A DNA stretch of 64,000 bases. Source: JAKPAM01 sp047601745. Its GTDB lineage: Bacteria > Pseudomonadota > Gammaproteobacteria > Burkholderiales > Burkholderiaceae_E. The notes under the pieces are model-generated. The model saw only the letters and a list, made by a program, of their open reading frames with translations, searched no databases and was not told where the DNA came from. The position numbers were made by a program, and so were the translations under genes. This document shows positions 41,753 through 49,932 of the stretch, piece by piece. The stretch spans positions 620,001 to 684,000 of the forward strand of contig JASGIS010000001.1 of assembly GCA_047601745.1 (NCBI GenBank), written 5' to 3'. Positions within the stretch are counted from its first letter, which is position 1. Every line of letters starts with the position of its first letter.

Positions 41753-42535
41753 ATGAAGCCATTCGAAGAGATCCTGTACCAGGAAGACGGTCCGATCGCG
41801 ACCATCACGCTGAACCGTCCGCATGACGGCAACATGTTCACACCCACGATGTGTCACGAAATACGCGACTGCATCAACGAGATCCGGCGCGAGACCCGCA
41901 CGCGGGTGGTCGTCCTGACCGGCGCCGGCGACAAGTTCTTCTGCATCGGCGGCCGCAAGGAAGGCATGGAGGACACGCTGCTGTACGCGGGCGTGCTGCC
42001 CACGCTGGAAATGTACGAGAGCATCGATCGTCTGCAAAAGCCGGTGATCGCCTCGGTCAACGGCTTCGCGGTCGGCGGCGGCAACGTGCTCCAGGTCGTC
42101 TGCGACATCACGATCGCCAAGGAGAGCGCGGTGTTCCGGCAGGTCGGCCCGATGATGGGCAGTTTCGATGCCGGCTACGGGACGTGGTACCTCGAGGATC
42201 TGATCGGCAAGAAGCGCGCGAAGGAGATGTGGTACCGCAACCCCCGCCTTTCGGCTCGCGAGGCGCTCGAGTGGGGGCTGATCAATCACGTCGTTCCGGA
42301 TGCGGAGCTCGCGAGCTTCACTCGCAAGATCGCGCTGGAGATCGCCGATCGCGGCGCCTTCGCGCTGGCATCGATCAAGGGCGCGTTCAATGCCCGCCAC
42401 GGCGGCGTCAGCGGCCTGTCGCGAATGGCCCACGACCTGCTGCTGCGGGGTTATCTCGATACCGACGAGCACCACGAGCTGGCCAAGGCCTTCGCCGAAA
42501 AACGCGCGCCCGACGCCTCGAACTTCGGCCACTGA
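41753..42535 (+). CDS. badI: BadI-like 2-ketocyclohexanecarboxyl-CoA hydrolase
   Basis: A 260-residue crotonase-superfamily protein. GDKFFCIGGRKEG and NGFAVGGGNVLQVVCDITIA form the oxyanion hole; VGPMMGSFDAGYGTWYLEDL and GKKRAKEMWYRNPRL follow the pattern of R. palustris BadI and of MenB, where a VGP..GSxDxGxGT stretch carries the catalytic residues for C-C bond work. BadI opens the ring of 2-ketocyclohexanecarboxyl-CoA to pimeloyl-CoA. It is the first gene of the sigma-54-preceded operon, 13 bp before a CoA ligase. Assignment rests on these motifs and on the gene set around it. Confidence 0.78.
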   Translation: MKPFEEILYQEDGPIATITLNRPHDGNMFTPTMCHEIRDCINEIRRETRTRVVVLTGAGDKFFCIGGRKEGMEDTLLYAGVLPTLEMYESIDRLQKPVIASVNGFAVGGGNVLQVVCDITIAKESAVFRQVGPMMGSFDAGYGTWYLEDLIGKKRAKEMWYRNPRLSAREALEWGLINHVVPDAELASFTRKIALEIADRGAFALASIKGAFNARHGGVSGLSRMAHDLLLRGYLDTDEHHELAKAFAEKRAPDASNFGH

Positions 42536-42548
42536 TTCGAGACGGGCC

Positions 42549-44222
42549 ATGGGACGACTGCTGACGCTTCATCATCCGGGCACCGCACGGGATTATTATC
42601 TGCGCGGCGTCTGGCAGAGCGAGACGCTGTATGGAATGGCGCGCTTCCATGCGGCCGAGCGCGGCCATCGGTTCGCGCTGCGCGACCATTCCCGCCGCCT
42701 CACGTGGCACGAGCTGGTGAACTGGGTCGATGCGGTCGCGGCAGATCTGCATGCAGCGGGCCTGCACCGCGGCGATCGGGTTTCGATCTGGTTGCCGAAC
42801 CGGCTCGAATCGGTAGTCGTTCTGCTGGCCTGCTCGCGAAACGGATACGTGTGCAATCCCTCGCTGCACCAGAGCTACACGGTCGCGGAGATTCGCGGCC
42901 TGCTCGAACGCATCGAGTGCAAGGCGCTGTTCGCCCAACCGGGCTGGGGCGCCGACGCGCGCACGGCCGACATCTTCGAGCAGGCACGAACGCTGTCGCG
43001 GATGCTGCGCTGCTATGCGCTGCCCGCGTTGCGCGACGCGCCCGCCGATCCTGCGAGCGCTCTGCCATCCGGCAGCCATGGATTTCCATCGCCCGACGCC
43101 GCGGTCGCGCCGCCGGCGGCGAGCGTCGATCCGGACCAGATCGTCTATCTGGCGTTCACCAGCGGCACGACCGGGACGCCCAAAGGCGTGATGCACAGCG
43201 ACAACACGCTGCTGGCGAACGGCCGATCGATGGTCGCCGACTGGGGGCACGACGAGAACACGATAACGCTGACGCTAAGCCCGATGAGCCATCACATCGG
43301 CACGGTCGCGCTCGAACAGTGCCTGGTCGCCGGCTGCGAGCTGGTCATCCACGATCCGCTGAGCGGTACGAGCGCGCTCGACTGGATCGTCGAAACCGGC
43401 GCGACCTACGTGATGGGCGTACCCACGCACGCGATGGACCTGCTGCAATCGCTGAAGGCATGCGACGCGCGGACGCTGGGCAAGGTGCGCGTGTTCTACA
43501 TGGCCGGCGCGCCGATCCCCAGCGAGACCGCCCGCCAGTTGCTCGAATACGGTGCCCGCCCGCAGAACGTCTACGGGATGACCGAGAACGGTTCGCATCA
43601 GTACACGCGCCCCGACGACGGTTTCGAGGTCGTCACGACGACCTGCGGCGTGGCCTGCGCCAATTACGAGATCCGCTTGTGGCAGCAGGACAATCCCGAT
43701 ATCGAAGCCGCTCCGGGCGAAGTCGGCGAAATAGGCGGCCGCGGCGGCGTGCTGATGCTCGGATACCTGGGCAACCAGGCGGCGACCGAAGGCTCGTTCA
43801 ACAGCGGCGGCTGGTTCCTGAGCGGCGACCTCGGCTGCTTCGACGCACACGGCAACCTGAAGATCGTCGGCCGAAAGAAGGACCTGATCATCCGCGGCGG
43901 CCACAACATCCATCCGGTCCACATCGAGGAACTCGCACACCGCCATCCGGCGATCAAGAAGGCCGCGGCCTTTCCGATCGCCGATGAACGACTCGGAGAG
44001 AAGGTCTGCCTGGCGATCATCGCCGACCGGCAGGCGCCGGACGCGGCAACGCTGCTGGGCTTCCTCGCCGCTCAGGGCCTGTCCAGATTCGACATGCCCG
44101 AGTACTTCATCGTGCTCGAAGCGTTTCCGCTCACCCCCAGCGGCAAGATCCTCAAGCGAGAGCTCGCGCAATGGGCGAAATCCGGTCGGATCTCGCCGAC
44201 CGCCGTCCGATATCGAGGCTGA
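42549..44222 (+). CDS. aliA: AMP-forming acyl-CoA ligase, cyclohexanecarboxylate-CoA ligase (AliA)-like
   Basis: A 557-residue ANL enzyme. Motifs: LAFTSGTTGTPKGVMHS (P-loop), YGMTENGSHQYTRP (A5), WFLSGDLGCFD (A7), KIVGRKKDLIIRGGHNIHP (hinge) and PSGKILKREL with the catalytic Lys. It activates an acid by adenylation and thioesterification with CoA. Within an operon that otherwise has an alicyclic-acid beta-oxidation set, cyclohexanecarboxylate (or a related ring acid) is the expected substrate. Gaps to the neighbours are 13 and 4 bp. The family is certain; the substrate is inferred. Confidence 0.8.
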   Translation: MGRLLTLHHPGTARDYYLRGVWQSETLYGMARFHAAERGHRFALRDHSRRLTWHELVNWVDAVAADLHAAGLHRGDRVSIWLPNRLESVVVLLACSRNGYVCNPSLHQSYTVAEIRGLLERIECKALFAQPGWGADARTADIFEQARTLSRMLRCYALPALRDAPADPASALPSGSHGFPSPDAAVAPPAASVDPDQIVYLAFTSGTTGTPKGVMHSDNTLLANGRSMVADWGHDENTITLTLSPMSHHIGTVALEQCLVAGCELVIHDPLSGTSALDWIVETGATYVMGVPTHAMDLLQSLKACDARTLGKVRVFYMAGAPIPSETARQLLEYGARPQNVYGMTENGSHQYTRPDDGFEVVTTTCGVACANYEIRLWQQDNPDIEAAPGEVGEIGGRGGVLMLGYLGNQAATEGSFNSGGWFLSGDLGCFDAHGNLKIVGRKKDLIIRGGHNIHPVHIEELAHRHPAIKKAAAFPIADERLGEKVCLAIIADRQAPDAATLLGFLAAQGLSRFDMPEYFIVLEAFPLTPSGKILKRELAQWAKSGRISPTAVRYRG

Positions 44223-44226
44223 CCCC

Positions 44227-44991
44227 ATGCTAGAACTGTCCTTCCAACATGAGTTCGCGGTCCTGACGCTGCGGCGCCCGCAATCACTGAATGCACTGAG
44301 TTTCGCGCTGATCGAGCAGATCGCCCAGGCGATCGACGAAGCCGGACGATCCGACGCACGGGCACTGATCGTCACCGGCGAAGGCGACAAGGCATTCTGC
44401 GCCGGCGCCGACATCAAGGAACTGCAGAATCGCGACCTGCCGGCGCAGCGAGCCGGAGCCGAGCGAGGCCAGGCGGTGTTCGCGCTGCTCGACCGATTGC
44501 CGATTCCATCGGTGGCACTGGTCAACGGCTATGCATTCGGCGGCGGATGCGAACTGGCGATGGCCTGCTCGTTCCGCATCGCGCTGCCGCAAGCCAAGTT
44601 CGGCCTGCCGGAGATCAAGCTGGGCCTGGTTCCCGGCTACGGGGGCACGCAACGGCTGCCGCGACTGGTCGGCCAGGGCCGAGCGCTGGAGATGGTGATG
44701 ACCGGGCGAACCGTCGCGGCCGAAGAAGCGCTGGCGATCGGGCTGGTGAACCGGATCGTGCAGCCGCCCGGCCTGGAGGCGGCCTTCGCGTTCGCCCGCG
44801 AGTTCTCCGGCCATGGCTTGCTCGCCCAGCGATTCGCTCGCGAGGCCGTGCAACGGGCGCTGGACCAGCCGCTGAACGAAGGCCTGCGCACCGAGGCCGA
44901 CCTGTCGACGCTCGCGTACCGAACAGCCGACGCCGAGGAAGGCATGGCGGCGTTCGCCGGCAAACGCAAACCCGTTTTTCGCGACTGCTGA
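44227..44991 (+). CDS. Enoyl-CoA hydratase (BadK role)
   Basis: A 254-residue hydratase with both catalytic acids in place: GGGCELAMACSFRIA and LPEIKLGLVPGYGGTQRLPRL. The oxyanion region GDKAFCAGADIKELQ is canonical. In the inferred pathway it hydrates cyclohex-1-ene-1-carboxyl-CoA to 2-hydroxycyclohexanecarboxyl-CoA. It lies 4 bp after the ligase gene. The sequence alone says only that this is a true hydratase; the substrate comes from context. Confidence 0.85.
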   Translation: MLELSFQHEFAVLTLRRPQSLNALSFALIEQIAQAIDEAGRSDARALIVTGEGDKAFCAGADIKELQNRDLPAQRAGAERGQAVFALLDRLPIPSVALVNGYAFGGGCELAMACSFRIALPQAKFGLPEIKLGLVPGYGGTQRLPRLVGQGRALEMVMTGRTVAAEEALAIGLVNRIVQPPGLEAAFAFAREFSGHGLLAQRFAREAVQRALDQPLNEGLRTEADLSTLAYRTADAEEGMAAFAGKRKPVFRDC

Positions 44992-45047
44992 CGCGGCCGG
45001 ACATTCGTGCGCGAATCGATCGACCGCCGACTCCCAGGACTTCGACC

Positions 45048-45779
45048 ATGCTCCCCTCTTGCATCATCGTCACCGGCGCCAGCCGCGGCATCGGCGCGGC
45101 CATCGCGACGGCGCTCGCCCGTCAGGGCCAGACCGTCGCCTGTCTGTCGCGTTCCGGCGCCCTGCCCGCCGCCGATCCGGACACGGCTTGCCGCCTGCTG
45201 CGTCACGCCGCCGACGTCACCGACCCCCGGCAGTTGCGCACCGTGGTCGACGAGTTGGCCGCGACGTATCGGATCGTCGGCCTGGTCAACAACGCCGGGC
45301 TGCACGTCGAAGCCCGATCGGCCGAACTGACGGTCGAGTCGTGGAACGCAATGATGAACACCAACGCGCTGTCGACGCTGTCCGGATGCCAGGCGGCTTA
45401 CCCGCACCTGGTCGCGGCCGGGGGCGGACTGATCGTCAACATCGGTTCGTTCTTCGACAAGATGGGCGTCAAGCGCAATCTCGCCTATTGCGCGAGCAAG
45501 GCGGCGGTCGGCGCGATCACGCGCTGCCTGGCCGTGGAATGGGCGAGCCAGGGCATCCGGGTCATCGACGTCGCGCCCGGCTACATCCAGACCGACCTGA
45601 ATGCCGATGCGATGAATGCCGGCCCGCTGCGCGCTTATCTCGACAAGCGCATTCCGCGGGGCCGTCCCGGCACGGCCGATGAAGTGGCGACGCTGGTCGC
45701 CAGCCTGTTCGTCCAGCCGACCGGCTTCCTGTCCGGCGAAACCATCTACCTCGACGGTGCCCAGGGCATCGCGCACTGA
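45048..45779 (+). CDS. SDR, 2-hydroxycyclohexanecarboxyl-CoA dehydrogenase (BadH) role
   Basis: A 243-residue classical SDR: IIVTGASRGIGAAIATALARQ, LVNNAGLHVEARS, NIGSFFDKMGVKRNLAYCASKAA (Ser, Tyr, Lys) and FLSGETIYLDGAQG. In the R. palustris route BadH oxidises the 2-hydroxy ring CoA ester to the 2-keto form with NAD. The position between the hydratase and the acyl-CoA dehydrogenase, in an operon with BadI-like hydrolase, supports that role; FabG-like activity is an alternative. An 11-bp gap separates it from the next gene. Confidence 0.8.
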   Translation: MLPSCIIVTGASRGIGAAIATALARQGQTVACLSRSGALPAADPDTACRLLRHAADVTDPRQLRTVVDELAATYRIVGLVNNAGLHVEARSAELTVESWNAMMNTNALSTLSGCQAAYPHLVAAGGGLIVNIGSFFDKMGVKRNLAYCASKAAVGAITRCLAVEWASQGIRVIDVAPGYIQTDLNADAMNAGPLRAYLDKRIPRGRPGTADEVATLVASLFVQPTGFLSGETIYLDGAQGIAH

Positions 45780-45790
45780 GCCTTTCGACC

Positions 45791-46957
45791 ATGAATCTGC
45801 TGACCCGCCTGGATGCCCGTATCGCACTGAGCGAAGACGAACGGATGCTGCTCGACAGCGTCCGGAATCTCGCCGCCGAACGGATCGCGCCGCGCGCCGA
45901 ACACTTCGACCGCACCGCCGAGTTTCCGTGGGAACACGTGCGGTCGATCAACGAGCTCGGACTGAACGCGATGTTCATACCCGAAGCCTACGGCGGCGCG
46001 CCGCTCTCGTATACCGCTTATCTCGCGTGCGCCCGCGAGATAAGCAAGGCCTGCGCGGCGACCGGCATCATCTGGGCGACGAACTTCCATGCGATGAAGC
46101 CTCTGATCGACTGGGGCGACGAGGAACAGAAGGCGCGCCTGCTCCCGCGGATCGCCGAAGGCGGCCTCGCCTCGCTGGCGATCACGGAGCCCGAAGCCGG
46201 CTCCGATGCGACCGGCATGCGGACCAGTTTCCGCCGGGACGGCGACGAAATCGTCATCAACGGCGGCAAGACCTTCATCACGAACGGCGACGTCGCCGAT
46301 CTGTATCTGCTTTTCGGCAAATGGCAGGGCATCGCCGGCGCGAAGGACAGCATCTCGGCGCTGGTCCTGGAAAAGGGTACCCCGGGCCTGTCGGTCGTGC
46401 GTCTCGAGGACAAGATGGGCACGCGCGCGTCCGGCACCGCCACCTTGTCGTTCGAGAACTGCCGGGTGCCGATGCGCAATCTGCTCGGCGAACCGGGCGC
46501 CGGGCTGAAGATCCTGTTCGCTTCGCTGAACAAGTCGCGTCCCAGCGTCGCGGCTCACGCGCTGGGCATCGCCCGGGCGGCTTTCGAGGACGCCGTCGAC
46601 TACATCAACGAGCGCCGGCAATCCGGCCGCAGGATCCTCGAGTTCCAGGGCGTGCAGTTCATGATCGCCGATCTGGCGTCCGAGCTGGCGCTGGTCGAGA
46701 ACTGGCTGTGGTCGCTGGCAGCGCGCATCGATGCCGGCGAGAAGGACTTCGGCATCGAGGCCTCGGTGCTGAAGATGCGCGCGAGCGACCTGGCGATGCG
46801 GATCACGACCGATGCGGTGCAACTGCTTGGGGGTTATGGCTACTGCAAGGACTTCCGGGTCGAGCGGCTGATGCGCGACGCCAAGATCACGCAGATCTGG
46901 GAAGGCACCAACCAGGTCCATCGCCAGTTGATCGGCCGCAGCTTCCTGCGACGCTGA
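45791..46957 (+). CDS. Acyl-CoA dehydrogenase (AliB role)
   Basis: A 388-residue flavoprotein of the ACAD family. AITEPEAGSDATGMRT and GGKTFITNGDVAD are the FAD/substrate motifs; GGYGYCKDFRVERLMRDAKI and TQIWEGTNQVHRQL follow, with Glu371 in the position of the catalytic base in many members. In the inferred pathway it introduces the double bond into cyclohexanecarboxyl-CoA. An electron-transfer flavoprotein pair is needed and is not in the window. Confidence 0.86.
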   Translation: MNLLTRLDARIALSEDERMLLDSVRNLAAERIAPRAEHFDRTAEFPWEHVRSINELGLNAMFIPEAYGGAPLSYTAYLACAREISKACAATGIIWATNFHAMKPLIDWGDEEQKARLLPRIAEGGLASLAITEPEAGSDATGMRTSFRRDGDEIVINGGKTFITNGDVADLYLLFGKWQGIAGAKDSISALVLEKGTPGLSVVRLEDKMGTRASGTATLSFENCRVPMRNLLGEPGAGLKILFASLNKSRPSVAAHALGIARAAFEDAVDYINERRQSGRRILEFQGVQFMIADLASELALVENWLWSLAARIDAGEKDFGIEASVLKMRASDLAMRITTDAVQLLGGYGYCKDFRVERLMRDAKITQIWEGTNQVHRQLIGRSFLRR

Positions 46958-47041
46958 TCGTTCGGCAAGGCGCGACCGCCAGGGACACGGAGAACCGGGG
47001 CCGAACCGGCCTCGATCCACGACATGAAGAGGACTATCACC

Positions 47042-47917
47042 ATGACAGACATCAAGACGATCGGTGTCGCCGGCTGCGGCACGATGGGCGCCGGCATCGC
47101 CATCGTCTGCGCGCGCGCCGGCTTCCGTACGCGGGTGTTCGACCTGCGGCAGGGAGCGATCGACCAGGCGCGCGGCCAGACCGAGGGCTTCTTCCGCAAG
47201 AGCGTCGAAAGAGGCAAGCTGGCCGCCGACGCGCTGCCGGGCATCATGGACAACTGGCAGGGTACGACTCGCCTCGAGGATCTCGCCGACTGCGACCTGA
47301 TCATCGAGGCGGTGTTCGAGAGCCTGCCGGTCAAGCACGAGCTGTTCGGCAAGCTCGACGGCATCTGCCCCGCATCGACGATCTTCGCGTCGAACACGTC
47401 GACGATCAGCATCACCGAGATCGCCGGCGGCTCGGGGCGACCGGACCGGTTCGTCGGCATGCACTTCTGCCTGCCGGCCCAGTTGATGAAGCTCGTCGAG
47501 ATGTCGCCCGGCCTGGCAACGACGCAAGAGACCTTCGCGCGCGCCTGGTCGATCTGCGAGCAGCTCGGACAGAAGCCGGTGCGCACGCAGGATACGCCCG
47601 GGTTCGTGCTGAACTACTTTCTGATTCCGTTCAACAACGACGCGATCCGCCTGGTCGAACAAGGCGTCGCCGAACCGGCCGACATCGATCTGGCGATCAA
47701 GACCGCGATGGGATATGCGATGGGCCCGATGGAGCTGCTCGATCTGGTCGGCATGGACACCCAGAAGCTGCTGTGCGAGGCGATGTTCGGGCTGACCCAC
47801 GAACCCCGCGCGGCCTGCCCTCCGCTGGTCAGGCGGATGATCGCCGCCGGCCGACTGGGCCGCAAGACCGGGCAGGGGTTCCTGAACTACGGCGACTCGA
47901 AAATGTACGGTGCCTGA
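47042..47917 (+). CDS. 3-hydroxyacyl-CoA dehydrogenase
   Basis: A 291-residue protein of the PaaH/HbdA type. The N-terminal NAD fold has IGVAGCGTMGAGIAIVCARAG, then LIIEAVFESLPVKHELFGKL and ASNTSTISITEIAGG; FVGMHFCLPAQLMKLVEM carries the catalytic His, and the C-terminal domain has FVLNYFLIPFNNDAIRLVEQG and GYAMGPMELLDLVGMDT. The start at 47042 is favoured by GAGGA 9 nt upstream. It could serve beta-oxidation of pimeloyl-CoA made by the preceding genes. A standalone relative of its C-terminal domain follows at 47932. Confidence 0.88.
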   Translation: MTDIKTIGVAGCGTMGAGIAIVCARAGFRTRVFDLRQGAIDQARGQTEGFFRKSVERGKLAADALPGIMDNWQGTTRLEDLADCDLIIEAVFESLPVKHELFGKLDGICPASTIFASNTSTISITEIAGGSGRPDRFVGMHFCLPAQLMKLVEMSPGLATTQETFARAWSICEQLGQKPVRTQDTPGFVLNYFLIPFNNDAIRLVEQGVAEPADIDLAIKTAMGYAMGPMELLDLVGMDTQKLLCEAMFGLTHEPRAACPPLVRRMIAAGRLGRKTGQGFLNYGDSKMYGA

Positions 47918-47931
47918 GGAGAACCGACAGC

Positions 47932-48585
47932 ATGACGACTTATCGCATCATCCGCTGCGGCGACAGCCGTTCGTTTCCGGTCGAACATGCGTTCCTGACG
48001 CAGGCCGGCACAGGCAGCGAAGGCGGAGCCGTATTCATCGGCGCGACGGCGGGACAGGGCTTCGCGGCCGCCGGCGATCTATCGGCCGCCCCCTTCGTCG
48101 CGATCGAGTTGGGCACCGAGTGCCTGGGCGTGCACACCGGTGAATCCGCCGGCGACGAAGGCTCGAACGTCGTCGGCTTCGCACGCTTTCGACTGGGCCG
48201 GGCCGATCCGAGCCCGCTGGTCGAACTGGTCAGGCAACCGAACACGTCGGCGACCGCGATCGCCGCCGCGAGATCGGCTTTCGAAGCGGCGGGGCTGAAG
48301 GTCGCCGTATGCGGCGACTTCCCCGGCCGCATCGTCGACCGTCTGATTCGTCCGTACCTGAACGCTGCATTGCGCCGACTCGACGAGCGACTGGCCAGCG
48401 CCGCCGATATGGACAAGACCTTGTGCCTGGGCCTGGGTTATCCGGAAGGCCCGATCTCGCTGCTCGAGCGCACCGGCCTGGCCGAACATCACGACGTGAC
48501 GCAGGCCTTGTACCAGGCGCTCGGCCAGGAGCCTTATGCGCCGGCTCGGCGGGCCCAGGTAGCCAAGGCCCGGTCGCGCGCCTAG
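47932..48585 (+). CDS. Standalone 3-hydroxyacyl-CoA dehydrogenase C-terminal-domain protein
   Basis: A 217-residue protein. Residues 1-120 have no clear Rossmann motif (no GxGxxG) and contain GGAVFIGATAGQGFAAAGDL and VAIELGTECLGVHTGES. Residues 125-217 match the 3HCDH C-terminal domain (FPGRIVDRLIRPYLNAALRR, then DMDKTLCLGLGYPEGPISLL). It starts 14 bp after the full-length dehydrogenase, so the two may form a complex. It may instead be a reduced second half of a duplicated dehydrogenase. Function is not predictable from sequence. Confidence 0.68.
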   Translation: MTTYRIIRCGDSRSFPVEHAFLTQAGTGSEGGAVFIGATAGQGFAAAGDLSAAPFVAIELGTECLGVHTGESAGDEGSNVVGFARFRLGRADPSPLVELVRQPNTSATAIAAARSAFEAAGLKVAVCGDFPGRIVDRLIRPYLNAALRRLDERLASAADMDKTLCLGLGYPEGPISLLERTGLAEHHDVTQALYQALGQEPYAPARRAQVAKARSRA

Positions 48586-48639
48586 GCCGATCATCGAACG
48601 GGCGGCATCAGGCTTCTTCAACTTCATAATCAAAGAGAC

Positions 48640-49869
48640 ATGCCCAATCCACGCGTTGAAGCTCATTCCCTGGCGACTGCACTGATCTGCGCGGCGGCGA
48701 TGCTGCCGACCTTGCCTGCTCATGCCCAAGTATCGGATGACGTCGTCAAGATCGGCGTCATCGTCGACATGGGAGGCGTGTACGCCGATCTCGGCGGCAT
48801 GGGCGCGGTCCGTGCGGTCGAGATGGCGGTCAAGGATTTCGGCGGCAAGGTGCAAGGCAAGCCGATCCAGGTGGTTTCCGCCGACTATCAGAACAAGGTC
48901 GACGTCGCGTCGGCCAAGGCCAGGCAATGGCTGGACGTCGACAACGTCGACCTGATCCTGGAGTCCACCGACTCGGCGGCCGCCATCGCGATGCAGAAAC
49001 TGGCCGCCGAGAAGAAGAAGCCCATTCTCTTCGTCGGCTCCGCTTCGACTTCGCTGACAAACAAGGAATGCTCGCCGTACGGCATCCACTGGGTCTATGA
49101 CACTTATTCGCTCGCCACGGGTACCGCCCGGACCGTGATGCAGGAGGGCGGAGACACCTGGTACTTCATTACCGCCGACTATGCGTTCGGCAACGCGCTG
49201 GAGAGCGATACGAAGGCCGTCATCACCGAAATGGGCGGAAAGGTGCTGGGCACTGCCAAACACCCGCTCAATCTGCAGGATTTCTCTTCGTTCGTATTGC
49301 AGGCGCAAGCATCGAACGCCAAGGTCATCGGTCTGGCCAATGCCGGCAAGGACACGCAGAACGCGGTGCGGCAGGCGGCCGAGTTCGGTGTCACGCAGCG
49401 ACAGTCGCTGGCGACGCTGCTGATGTTCGACACCGACATCAAGGGGATGGGGCTGCAGATCGCGCAGGGCCTGCTGTATACCACGGCATTCTACTGGGAC
49501 GCGAATCCCGAGACCCGCGAGTTCGCCAAGCGCTTCAACGCCGTCCACAAGGCGATGCCGACGATGGTCCAGGCCGGCGCCTATTCAGCGGTGATGCACT
49601 ATCTGAAAGCCGTCGATGCGAAGAAGACCGACTCGGCCGACGCGGTCGTCAAGCAGATGAAGGAGACGCCGGTCAACGATTTCTTCGCCAAGGACGGCCG
49701 GATCCGCGTTGACGGACGGATGGTCCACGACATGTATCTGGCCGAAGTCAAGAAGCCGTCCGAATCCAAAGGCGAATGGGATATCGCGAAGATCCGCCGC
49801 ACGATCCCCGGCGATCAGGCGTTCATGCCGCTGTCGAAGAGCTCCTGCCCGCTGGTCCGGTCGAACTAG
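48640..49869 (+). CDS. ABC transporter substrate-binding protein, Liv type
   Basis: A 409-residue periplasmic protein with signal peptide (ALICAAAMLPTLPAHAQ) and a type I binding fold: VKIGVIVDMGGVYADLGG, SADYQNKVDVASAKARQWL, WYFITADYAFGNALESD. In R. palustris similar binding proteins with the cyclohexanecarboxylate genes bind ring acids. It is the last gene of the operon, 54 bp after the 3HCDH domain protein. No permease or ATPase genes follow. The ligand is inferred to be the acid used by the operon. Confidence 0.85.
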   Translation: MPNPRVEAHSLATALICAAAMLPTLPAHAQVSDDVVKIGVIVDMGGVYADLGGMGAVRAVEMAVKDFGGKVQGKPIQVVSADYQNKVDVASAKARQWLDVDNVDLILESTDSAAAIAMQKLAAEKKKPILFVGSASTSLTNKECSPYGIHWVYDTYSLATGTARTVMQEGGDTWYFITADYAFGNALESDTKAVITEMGGKVLGTAKHPLNLQDFSSFVLQAQASNAKVIGLANAGKDTQNAVRQAAEFGVTQRQSLATLLMFDTDIKGMGLQIAQGLLYTTAFYWDANPETREFAKRFNAVHKAMPTMVQAGAYSAVMHYLKAVDAKKTDSADAVVKQMKETPVNDFFAKDGRIRVDGRMVHDMYLAEVKKPSESKGEWDIAKIRRTIPGDQAFMPLSKSSCPLVRSN

Positions 49870-49932
49870 CGGCGCGACCTCGTCATCGCAAACGATGGTC
49901 GGCCGCCGGGCCGACCGCCGGCGGCGCGGCGG

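Noticed and set aside
45616..47900. Long open frame overlapping the SDR, acyl-CoA dehydrogenase and 3HCDH genes in another frame
   Set aside because: Only its last part (from 47932) encodes recognisable protein; the rest is a shadow of well-supported genes in the other frames.
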